NCBI GenBank assembly: GCA_023411575.1
Contig: JAEYOP010000045.1
Span: forward strand, 1-64,000
Length of the DNA stretch: 64,000 bases
Origin: Bacillota bacterium
GTDB taxonomy: Bacteria > Bacillota > Clostridia > Acetivibrionales > DTU013
Direction of reading: 5' to 3'
The notes under the pieces are model-generated. The model was given only the letters and a program-made list of their open reading frames with translations. It was not told the origin of the DNA and searched no databases. This document shows, piece after piece, positions 24,979-32,400 of this stretch. A program made the translations under genes and the position numbers. How positions within the stretch are numbered: position 1 is the stretch's first letter; every line of letters begins with the position of its first letter.

Positions 24979-26502
24979 TTACAGCTGATTGCGGTATTCC
25001 GTAGGGCTTTTGCCGACCTCCTGGGTAAACTTCACTATAAAGTATTTGCTTTCGGTGTAGCCCACCTCGCTTGCTATTTCGTAGATAAGCTTATCGGTCT
25101 GCAGCAGCAGTTTTTTTGCCTCGGCAATCCGTATGCGGTTGACATACTGATTGAAATTCACTCCCGTAGCCTTCTGGAAGACCCTGCCCAGGTAAACGGC
25201 GTTCATAAAAAATACGTCCGCGATCTGCTTCAGGCTGATTTGCTCCTGGTAGTGGGTATGAATGTATTCAATGACGTCCCTGCTGATCCCGAGATTGGAC
25301 ATCCTGCAGCAGCGTTCGATAAAGGCGAACCCTTCCATGACCAGGGAGAGCAGCATTCCCTTCCACCGCTCGAAGGATACGAAATAGGGATAATCCAGCC
25401 ATTCGGGGCGGGACAGGAAGGGCTCCAGCTGCTTGGAGCCGGAAAGCCCCGAGATTTCCTCCACGATGAGGTAATAGATCCGAAAATTAATTTCTTGGAT
25501 CAGATGAATCCCCAGGCGGATTTCGGCGATCTCATTTGTAAGCTTTTCGAAGCTGGCCTGCACGCCGTCCCGGTTCAAAGACAGCAAATGCTTTTTGATC
25601 TCTTCCAGGTATGCGGGCTCCATATGCAGCTCTTCGCCCATTTTGAGGCATCCGGGGCAGTAATCCGCAAATTTTTCCGGGGCGAAAAACAACTGTGTCA
25701 GCATTTCATAATGATGCTGGGAGAAGTCCTCCCGGAAGGTCCTTTCCTCATGCTCGAAAACGTAGGAGTCAAAAAGCAGGGCGCAATCCAGGTTCTCGTC
25801 CTTCAACGATTTCAGAAGGTGGTCCGCGAAAGCTTTTTTATCGTTGCCGAAGGGCTGGAACAATTTCACCGGCAACAGGAAGGTGTATTGGCTGCCCTTT
25901 ACCCGGAATTCATAATTCTCCAGTTCCCCCAGGTGGCGGGCAAGACATTCCTGCAGCAGGAAATGGGGGTTTCCGGCCTCAATGCTTTGAGGACAGGGTA
26001 GAATAACGCAGGTCATAAAGGTATATCCGGCAAACTGCCGCCGGTCCATGGCCGCGCCGCTGTAAAGCAAATTCAGCATTTTCAGGTGCTTGCGGACGGA
26101 GACAAGGTCCTTTTCGCTGTGGTAGTGGTCCAGTTCCTCCCGCATTTTCTCCAGCAAGGGAATCATCTCGTCCTCGTCCAGGGGCTTGTTCAGGTAGGCT
26201 TTTACGCCGTACTTCATCGCTTCCCGGGCGTATTCGAATTCGTTATAGCCCGAGAGCATGATCACCGGCGTATTGGCAAATTCGTCCCGCCGGAGCTGCC
26301 GCAAAAACTGCAGGCCGTCCATCACCGGCATGCGGACATCCAGCAGGATCAGGTCCGGGCAAACGGACGGAAGCTTTTGCAGGGCTTCCTCGCCGTTTAT
26401 CGCCGTATCCCGGACGGTGAACCCGTATTGCTCGAAGTCGATTGCCCGGGGCAGATATTCCCGGATGCTTTTTTCATCGTCGATCAGAAGAATTGAATAC
26501 AT
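24979..26502 (-). CDS. YesN-type AraC-family response regulator (second cassette)
   Basis: 507 residues; the ATG at 26502 follows AAGGAGG. The receiver domain has DDE (8-10), Asp55 (LILLDVRMPVMDG) and Lys in LNKPLDEDE. The C-terminal 100 residues are an AraC double helix-turn-helix (IADVFFMNAVYLGRVFQKATG, IASEVGYTESKYFIVKFTQEVG). It overlaps the kinase gene by 29 bases, so the two are co-translated, and it should control the binding protein and permease genes downstream. Confidence 0.93.
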   Translation of the reverse strand: MYSILLIDDEKSIREYLPRAIDFEQYGFTVRDTAINGEEALQKLPSVCPDLILLDVRMPVMDGLQFLRQLRRDEFANTPVIMLSGYNEFEYAREAMKYGVKAYLNKPLDEDEMIPLLEKMREELDHYHSEKDLVSVRKHLKMLNLLYSGAAMDRRQFAGYTFMTCVILPCPQSIEAGNPHFLLQECLARHLGELENYEFRVKGSQYTFLLPVKLFQPFGNDKKAFADHLLKSLKDENLDCALLFDSYVFEHEERTFREDFSQHHYEMLTQLFFAPEKFADYCPGCLKMGEELHMEPAYLEEIKKHLLSLNRDGVQASFEKLTNEIAEIRLGIHLIQEINFRIYYLIVEEISGLSGSKQLEPFLSRPEWLDYPYFVSFERWKGMLLSLVMEGFAFIERCCRMSNLGISRDVIEYIHTHYQEQISLKQIADVFFMNAVYLGRVFQKATGVNFNQYVNRIRIAEAKKLLLQTDKLIYEIASEVGYTESKYFIVKFTQEVGKSPTEYRNQL

Positions 26503-28291
26503 CAAACTCCTCCTTTGTGCGGCGGACGGGAACGGTGATCCTCATTTTCGTCCCGTGGCCCTGCCGACTGTCGATATCAAAGGTAAAATCCTTGTGGTAA
26601 TACGAAACCAGACGCTGGTAGACATTATATAATCCGACGCTTTCATTGAGCTTTTTGCCGTCCTTCAGCATCCTCCGGAGGTCCTGCAGCCGTTCTTCGC
26701 TCATGCCCGTTCCGTTGTCGGAAACGGTCAGGACCAGGAGGTCTCCCTCCACTCCGGCGCAGATTTCCACCTGCCTGTTGTGGGAGATGGCCTCGACGCC
26801 GTGCACGCACGCGTTCTCCACAAGGGGCTGTATGATCAGCTTCGGCAGCATGCAGTCCTGCGCTGCCTCATCGACTTTTACGGTGTATTCGAATTCATCT
26901 TCGAACCGGTATTTTTGGATGTTCAGAAACTCGCTTAAAAATTTCATATCGTCCTTCAGATGGATGATGTCATCCTCCCAGTTGATGAGGTGCCGGAACA
27001 TCCGGGACATATACATGATCATCTTTGCCGTTTCGGTTTCGTTCTTTACCGCCGCCTTCAGCCGGATACATTCCAGCGCGTTGAACATGAAATGGGGGTT
27101 TACCTGGCTTTGCAGGGCCAATAGCTTGGCCTGCGCCGTTTCACGCTCCAACTGCGCTTCCAGCAGCCTGGAATGGTACTTTTCCTCGATCAGCGTCTTC
27201 AACTGCGCGCTCATCTGGTTCACGCTGTCCGCAATAACGCCTATTTCATCGGTGCCGGTGTTGTCTTTGAAAATCTGGATGAAATTCCCCTTGGCGATCT
27301 GTTTGGCCTGATTGACCACGAGCTTCGTCCGCTTGGTGAAATTGCTGGTGACAAGCAGGATGCAAAGGAGGGCCAGCAGCATGCCGGAAAAGGCAACGGA
27401 CAGGGTTTTCCACCTGGCCCTGGTAAACTCCTCCGAAAACATTTTGGAGTTATAGAGGCCGTACAGGGAGAGGGGTACGTCCCGCAGCGGCTGCTTCAGG
27501 ACCACGATGCCCTTTTTCAGGGAGCTTTCCGAGAAGATGTCGTATTTTCCGTATTCGTGATAGGTATTTGCGGAAGCGATAATACGGTTGTCCGAGTCCA
27601 CCAGGAGGATATTGTCGAACAGCTCGCTTTCCTTCAGCATGGAGGAGATGTTGGAAGTATGGATGTCGATCCTTAATACCTTCTGGTAATTGGAGTACTG
27701 GGGCAATTGCTTGAGGGGCCGGACAATGCTGAGGCTCCGGTCGTAGGAGATTTTAAGGAGCGGCGGCGTGAGGGAGATGCGCAGATTCGGCCCGTTCTTC
27801 GTCGGCGTCAGCGGTACGAATTTGTTGTCAAATAAATTTTCTCCCAGGGTTACCATATCGACCGGATCGAGCCGTTTTACGATCGAGCTGCCGAACAGGG
27901 TCGGATTATCCGTATAAAGGGTTATGCTCCTCACCTGCTGATTATTGGCCAGTTCGATGAGCTGGGCGTTTTTGATGCTCTGATAGGCGACCAGGTAATC
28001 GATGTCCTCCGAATATTTGGTGTCCAGGAACCGGTTCAGCTCTTCGTTCATGCAATACTTCTGGGACAGGGAGATGGTGCCGGAGATGATCCCGCTGATT
28101 TTCTCGGTTTTTTCGGCCAGCGCCCGGTTGAGATGCTGCATCATCTCTTCCTGGATGTTCATTTCCGTGTCCGTGTAGTAGAAGGCGTTCTGTATGGTCA
28201 GCGGCAGGATAACGCAGCCGATAAATATGAGCATCATCTTTTTCGGGATGGAAAAATAGTTTAAAAAGGTAAAAGGCCTTATCTTTTTCAC
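26474..28291 (-). CDS. YesM-type sensor histidine kinase (second cassette)
   Basis: 605 residues from GTG 28291, with GGGAGATG eight bases upstream; the frame stays open to 28450 but that part has no signal-like sequence. Helices at about 17-40 and 300-322 flank an extracytoplasmic sensor. A HAMP region precedes LQSQVNPHFMFNALECIRL with phosphoacceptor His400. ATPase motifs VENACVHG and DNGTGM are intact. It begins the leftward cassette HK-RR-SBP-permease-permease. Confidence 0.92.
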   Translation of the reverse strand: MKKIRPFTFLNYFSIPKKMMLIFIGCVILPLTIQNAFYYTDTEMNIQEEMMQHLNRALAEKTEKISGIISGTISLSQKYCMNEELNRFLDTKYSEDIDYLVAYQSIKNAQLIELANNQQVRSITLYTDNPTLFGSSIVKRLDPVDMVTLGENLFDNKFVPLTPTKNGPNLRISLTPPLLKISYDRSLSIVRPLKQLPQYSNYQKVLRIDIHTSNISSMLKESELFDNILLVDSDNRIIASANTYHEYGKYDIFSESSLKKGIVVLKQPLRDVPLSLYGLYNSKMFSEEFTRARWKTLSVAFSGMLLALLCILLVTSNFTKRTKLVVNQAKQIAKGNFIQIFKDNTGTDEIGVIADSVNQMSAQLKTLIEEKYHSRLLEAQLERETAQAKLLALQSQVNPHFMFNALECIRLKAAVKNETETAKMIMYMSRMFRHLINWEDDIIHLKDDMKFLSEFLNIQKYRFEDEFEYTVKVDEAAQDCMLPKLIIQPLVENACVHGVEAISHNRQVEICAGVEGDLLVLTVSDNGTGMSEERLQDLRRMLKDGKKLNESVGLYNVYQRLVSYYHKDFTFDIDSRQGHGTKMRITVPVRRTKEEFDVFNSSDRR

Positions 28292-28445
28292 AAATACATC
28301 TCCCTGTATTTTGATGCCGCAATCGGTTGGACGGACCCCGGTTGTGCAGGATTTGGAAATTTGCCGTGACATCCGTCTCCATGGGGATGATTTGATTTTA
28401 CGTGAACTTGATGCGGTTTTCAATAGCCTTCGGAGTGATAAAAAA

Positions 28446-28475
28446 TTCACATATACTTTTGGGGAAAATTATAGT
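28446..28475 (+). promoter_or_regulatory. Candidate promoter for the Fe-S scaffold operon
   Basis: TTCACA (28446-28451) and TATAGT (28470-28475), 18 bases apart. The resulting leader would be about 120 bases and contains the hairpins noted at 28485-28525. The rest of the 28292-28602 interval holds the unassigned upstream region of the leftward kinase gene. Confidence 0.45.
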
Positions 28476-28484
28476 AAAATAGGG

Positions 28485-28525
28485 TTGGCAAATCGGTAGC
28501 CAACGGCGCCGCCGATCTTTTGCCA
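28485..28525 (+). other. Leader with two mutually exclusive hairpins
   Basis: Bases 28485-28489 can pair with 28499-28503 (TTGGC/GCCAA). The overlapping segment 28486-28496 can instead pair with 28512-28525 (TGGCAAA/TTTGCCA plus TCGG/CCGA). Competing folds in a 5' leader suggest, but do not prove, a regulatory switch. Confidence 0.4.
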
Positions 28526-28602
28526 GAAGAACCGGAACTACTTTCTCGGTTGTTTCGAAACGAATTTGATTCATAAAAATGGAAACGGAAAGGGGTCATA
28601 GA

Positions 28603-29295
28603 ATGATTTATTCACATGAAGTTGAAAGAATGACGTGTGTGGCAAAGGGACCCAATCATGGACCCGCGCCAATCCCTGAGGAGGGGAAGTGGGTACAGGC
28701 GAAGGAGATCAAGGATATATCCGGCCTGACTCATGGCATCGGCTGGTGCGCGCCCCAGCAGGGAGCCTGCAAGCTGACGCTCAACGTAAAGGACGGAGTG
28801 ATCCAGGAAGCCCTGGTTGAAACCATAGGCTGTTCCGGCATGACGCATTCTGCGGCAATGTCTGCGGAAGTATTGCCCGGCAAGACAATTCTGGAAGCAT
28901 TGAATACGGACCTTGTTTGTGACGCCATCAACACCGCAATGAGGGAGCTTTTCCTGCAGATCGCGTACGGCAGAACCCAGACGGCCTTCTCCGAAGGCGG
29001 ACTTCCCATCGGCGCGGGCCTCGAGGACCTTGGAAAGGGTCTCAGGAGCCAGGTGGGCACCATGTACGGCACGCTTGCCAAGGGGCCGAGATACCTGGAG
29101 CTGGCGGAAGGCTACGTTACACGCACCGCGCTGGATGAAAACAATGAAATCATCGGCTATGAATTCGTTCATATGGGCAAGATGATGGAAATGATCAAAA
29201 AGGGCGTGGACGCCAATGAAGCCGTCAAGAAGGCAACCAGCAAGTATGGCCGGTTCGATGAAGCGGTGAAGCTGATCGACCCGAGAGAGGAATAA
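28603..29295 (+). CDS. Iron-sulfur cluster assembly scaffold-like protein (NifU/IscU fold)
   Basis: 230 residues from the ATG at 28603, the first with a proper site (AAAGGGG). Cys-containing segments GWCAPQQGACKL and ETIGCSGMTHSAA match the NifU N-terminal scaffold pattern, in a longer protein than IscU. The C-terminal part (YGRTQTAFSEGGLPIGAG onward) is particular to the form that always seems to sit beside GGGtGRT proteins. That partner follows after 20 bases in the same operon. The true role of this pair is not established; a dedicated Fe-S or metallocofactor function is inferred. Confidence 0.82.
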   Translation: MIYSHEVERMTCVAKGPNHGPAPIPEEGKWVQAKEIKDISGLTHGIGWCAPQQGACKLTLNVKDGVIQEALVETIGCSGMTHSAAMSAEVLPGKTILEALNTDLVCDAINTAMRELFLQIAYGRTQTAFSEGGLPIGAGLEDLGKGLRSQVGTMYGTLAKGPRYLELAEGYVTRTALDENNEIIGYEFVHMGKMMEMIKKGVDANEAVKKATSKYGRFDEAVKLIDPREE

Positions 29296-29315
29296 GAAGG
29301 GGGAGGGCTAAAAAC

Positions 29316-30314
29316 ATGGCATTGTTTGAAAGTTATGATAGAAGGATTAAGCAGGTGAATGCCACATTGAACAAGTATGGCATCGCCTCCGTGGAAGAAG
29401 CGAAGAAAATATGCGAAGACAAGGGATTTGATCCCTATACGATAACAAAACAGATCCAGCCGATCTGCTTTGAAAACGCCGCATGGGCTTACGTGGCAGG
29501 CGCGGCCATCGCCGTGAAGAAGGGCTGCAAAAAGGCCGCCGACGCCGCCGAAGCAATCGGCGAGGGCCTGCAGTCGTTCTGCATCCCCGGCTCCGTCGCC
29601 GACGACCGGAAGGTGGGCCTGGGACACGGCAACCTCGGCGCAATGCTGCTCCGCGAAGAAACCAAGTGCTTTGCGTTCCTGGCAGGACATGAATCCTTTG
29701 CCGCCGCCGAAGGCGCCATCGGGATCGCGAAATCCGCCAACAAGGTCCGTACCGAGCCCCTGAGGGTCATCCTCAACGGGTTGGGCAAGGATGCCGCGCA
29801 GATCATTTCCAGAATCAACGGCTTTACATACGTTCAGACCAAGTTCGACTACTTCACCGGCAAGCTGGACATCGTCCGGGAAATCAAGTATTCCAGCGGC
29901 GAAAGGGCGAAGGTAAGATGCTACGGCGCGGACGACGTCCGTGAAGGCGTTGCCATCATGCACCTGGAAGGCGTTGACGTTTCCATCACCGGAAACTCCA
30001 CCAACCCGACCCGCTTCCAGCACCCGGTGGCAGGCACCTACAAGAAGGAATGCGTCGAGCTGGGCAAGAAGTACTTTTCCGTCGCGTCCGGCGGCGGCAC
30101 GGGCAGAACGCTGCACCCCGACAACATGGCGGCCGGCCCGGCTTCCTACGGCATGACCGACACCATGGGCAGGATGCACTCCGACGCCCAGTTCGCAGGC
30201 TCCTCCTCCGTTCCGGCTCACGTTGAAATGATGGGTCTGATCGGCATGGGCAACAACCCGATGGTTGGCGCGACGGTTTCCGTAGCGGTTGCCGTTGAGG
30301 AAGCAATGAAGTAA
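29316..30314 (+). CDS. GGGtGRT-family protein
   Basis: 332 residues with no membrane segment. The family signature GGGTGRTLHPDN begins at Gly259 and is followed by a Gly/Ala/Met-rich C-terminus (GMTDTMGRMHSDAQFAGSSS, GMGNNPMVGATVSVAVAV). Cys residues at KKICEDKG, QPICFEN, KKGCKKA and QSFCIPG could be metal ligands. Members occur in anaerobes next to the NifU-like scaffold, as here. The biochemical function is unknown to me. GGGGGAGG precedes the ATG, and a terminator closes the two-gene operon. Confidence 0.88.
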   Translation: MALFESYDRRIKQVNATLNKYGIASVEEAKKICEDKGFDPYTITKQIQPICFENAAWAYVAGAAIAVKKGCKKAADAAEAIGEGLQSFCIPGSVADDRKVGLGHGNLGAMLLREETKCFAFLAGHESFAAAEGAIGIAKSANKVRTEPLRVILNGLGKDAAQIISRINGFTYVQTKFDYFTGKLDIVREIKYSSGERAKVRCYGADDVREGVAIMHLEGVDVSITGNSTNPTRFQHPVAGTYKKECVELGKKYFSVASGGGTGRTLHPDNMAAGPASYGMTDTMGRMHSDAQFAGSSSVPAHVEMMGLIGMGNNPMVGATVSVAVAVEEAMK

Positions 30315-30340
30315 GAGTATAAAAGAGTATAAAATAGAAG

Positions 30341-30389
30341 AGGATTGTTCCTAGGGATCATGATTGATCACAGGAGCAATCCTTTTTTT
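30341..30389 (+). terminator. Terminator of the scaffold/GGGtGRT operon
   Basis: A 12-bp stem with one mismatch (30341-30352 with 30372-30383) followed by a run of seven T. Confidence 0.88.
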
Positions 30390-30454
30390 GGCTGTGCCGA
30401 GGGACGGGAAACCGATTCTTCCGCCCCGTCCGGGGTTCATCGCTTAACGCGGGC

Positions 30455-31213
30455 TCATCCGTCCGCAACGGGTTCGCCCTGGTATATCTTCGTGCAGTTC
30501 CTTCCGGAGTGCTTTGCCATGTACAAGGCCAGGTCCGATGTCTTCAAAAGCGTGTTCTTGCTGTCGCAGAGCACGGGGTAGGTTGAAATGCCTATGCTGC
30601 AGTGTATCGAGGAAATCACGACGTTGTCCACGGGAGGGATGTAGGTTCCGGCTACTTCATTACGGATTCGGTCGGCGACGGTTTTTGCCGTTTCCGTATC
30701 GGTGTTGGGCAGGACGACGATGAATTCGTCCCCGCCGTACCGGGCGATAATATCCGTTTTCCGGAGGCATTTCAGAATCACCTGGGCAAAGATGGCCAGG
30801 ATGTGATCCCCCACGGTGTGGCCGTAGGAATCGTTGATTTCCTTGAAATGGTCCATGTCCACCATCATGACGCTGACCGGCTGGTTCTCCTTCTTCGCGG
30901 AATTGACCTCGCTCTCCAGGAAGGGCTCGAGATAGCTCCGGTTGTACAATTCCGTAAGGGCGTCCGTGGAGGACAGCTCCTTGAACTTTTCCAACTCTCT
31001 GAGAATCTTTTTATTATAGGAAAATAAAAGGGTCGCTGCCGCCGCCGTCCAGATCAGCAGAAAGAGGAGCACCGCCGCGAAAAGGCATAGAAAAGGATGG
31101 GTGCCGGAAAGGAAGGTATTGAGAATAAAAAAGATACCGGCGCCGCATAAAGCGCCGATAATACCAATAGACGCAAGTTTGCCGGCCGGAAACCCGTTAA
31201 TTGCATTTTCCAT
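30455..31213 (-). CDS. Membrane-anchored diguanylate cyclase (GGDEF)
   Basis: 252 residues. Two N-terminal helices (about 15-35 and 40-65) anchor a single cytoplasmic GGDEF domain that makes cyclic-di-GMP from GTP. The active-site loop RYGGDEF is intact. An RKTD inhibitory I-site lies five residues before it, so product feedback is expected. VDMDHFKEINDSYGHTVGDHIL is the metal- and GTP-binding region. It is monocistronic, with an extended -10 promoter and a long structured leader upstream. Confidence 0.92.
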   Translation of the reverse strand: MENAINGFPAGKLASIGIIGALCGAGIFFILNTFLSGTHPFLCLFAAVLLFLLIWTAAAATLLFSYNKKILRELEKFKELSSTDALTELYNRSYLEPFLESEVNSAKKENQPVSVMMVDMDHFKEINDSYGHTVGDHILAIFAQVILKCLRKTDIIARYGGDEFIVVLPNTDTETAKTVADRIRNEVAGTYIPPVDNVVISSIHCSIGISTYPVLCDSKNTLLKTSDLALYMAKHSGRNCTKIYQGEPVADG

Positions 31214-31232
31214 ATAGCAGAACCTCTATTTA

Positions 31233-31331
31233 GGGACAACTAAAAAACGAGTTCCGGTTCTCCTGGCAAAGAATGGGCGGTTCTGCGATTTCTGCCGGAA
31301 GATTTACCGGAAGTTCTTTTTCGCTTGTCCC
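31233..31331 (-). ncRNA. Structured 5' leader of the diguanylate cyclase gene (candidate regulatory RNA)
   Basis: Three nested stems: 31233-31239 with 31325-31331 (GGGACAA/TTGTCCC), 31252-31258 with 31306-31312 (TTCCGGT/ACCGGAA) and 31265-31273 with 31290-31296 (imperfect). The whole fold sits between the predicted transcript start near 31352 and the ribosome binding site at about 31222. I do not see the conserved bases of the known cyclic-di-GMP riboswitches. Confidence 0.4.
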
Positions 31332-31358
31332 GGATTATGGGAATTTTCTGACGAAATG

Positions 31359-31367
31359 ATTATATCA
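31359..31367 (-). promoter_or_regulatory. Extended -10 promoter of the diguanylate cyclase gene
   Basis: The minus strand reads TGATATAAT, the TGn-TATAAT extended form, without a good -35 box. It implies a leader of about 140 bases. In the 431-base gap 31214-31644 this, the leader and the rightward promoter at 31513 are all that I see. Confidence 0.55.
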
Positions 31368-31512
31368 CGTCAAGCAAAAAATTGAAGCAATTCTTTGCAA
31401 AAAGGGGGTAAAAACTTATCGACAACAAATTTCTCTATTTCGACAAAAAAAGACATTAGACTGGGGGGGCGCAAGGATTCCGGGTTCTTTTGGTTATTAT
31501 TGTTCCAGGCGG

Positions 31513-31541
31513 TTTTCAGGCGTTTGCGGGTATGGTAAAAT
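31513..31541 (+). promoter_or_regulatory. Candidate promoter of the ABC export operon
   Basis: TTTTCA (31513-31518) and TAAAAT (31536-31541) with a 17-base spacer and a TGG extension before the -10 box. Confidence 0.5.
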
Positions 31542-31644
31542 ATTGGAGGGGTGCGAGCTGTAAAACAGCGGGTGAACTTGAAGCCGGGCCCATGCCCGGC
31601 CGTCACGGCGCCGATTGCGGAAGAACAGAACGGAGACCGGCTTT

Positions 31645-32400
31645 ATGGATGATCCGATCATTGAAGTAAAGGGACTTTCTAAAAAATACGGCCAATCGGA
31701 AGTGTTGAAGGACATCTGCTTCGACATCCGCAAAGGGGAAATTTTCGGCCTTTTCGGACCCAACGGAGCGGGTAAGTCCACGTTTATTTCCATTATGGCC
31801 ACGCTGGTCAGGCCTACGGCGGGAGATATCTTTGTAAACGGTTCCAGCGTGGTGAAGCAGCCGGACAGGGTCAAGCCCCTCATCGGCTTTGTGCCCCAGG
31901 ATATCGCACTCTATCCGCTGCTCACGGGAAAGGACAACCTGGACTTCTGGGCCGGCATATACGGGCTGCGGGGCCGGCTGAAGCAGGAGAGAATAGAAGA
32001 GGCCGCGGCGCTGTCCCGGCTGGAGGACCGGATCGGAGACCGGGTTTCCCGCTATTCGGGCGGCATGAAGCGGCGGCTGAACATTGCCGTATCGCTGCTG
32101 CACCACCCGGAGATCCTCGTGATGGATGAACCGACGGTTGGAGTGGATATCCAATCGAGACGATATATTATGGATGCCCTTGGAACCCTGAAAAACGAAG
32201 GCAGGACCATTCTCTTTGCAAGCCACTACACGGATGAACTGGAGACGCTTTGCGACAGGATAGCCGTTTTGGACCGGGGTAAAATAAAAGCGCTGGAAAC
32301 GCCTGCGAAGCTGAAAAGCGACTGCGGCACGGACAGCCTGGAAAGCGTCCTGCTGCGGCTGACCGGCGGCGGGGAGATGGAGGAAGGACGGATTCGATGA
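31645..32400 (+). CDS. ABC-2 type transporter ATPase
   Basis: 251 residues from the ATG at 31645 (GGAG upstream; a TTG at 31615 is in frame but would add only ten residues). Walker A GPNGAGKS, signature YSGGMKRRLN, Walker B ILVMDEPTVGVD and switch His in FASHYTDE are all intact. It is the daunorubicin/Nod-type exporter subclass. It powers the two ABC-2 permeases encoded at 34.3-36.7 kb and overlaps the next gene by ATGA, so the operon is tightly coupled. Confidence 0.94.
   Translation: MDDPIIEVKGLSKKYGQSEVLKDICFDIRKGEIFGLFGPNGAGKSTFISIMATLVRPTAGDIFVNGSSVVKQPDRVKPLIGFVPQDIALYPLLTGKDNLDFWAGIYGLRGRLKQERIEEAAALSRLEDRIGDRVSRYSGGMKRRLNIAVSLLHHPEILVMDEPTVGVDIQSRRYIMDALGTLKNEGRTILFASHYTDELETLCDRIAVLDRGKIKALETPAKLKSDCGTDSLESVLLRLTGGGEMEEGRIR

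Noticed and set aside
31416..31424. DnaA-box-like TTATCGACA
   Set aside because: Single site with one mismatch and no dnaA/dnaN or box cluster nearby; not an origin.
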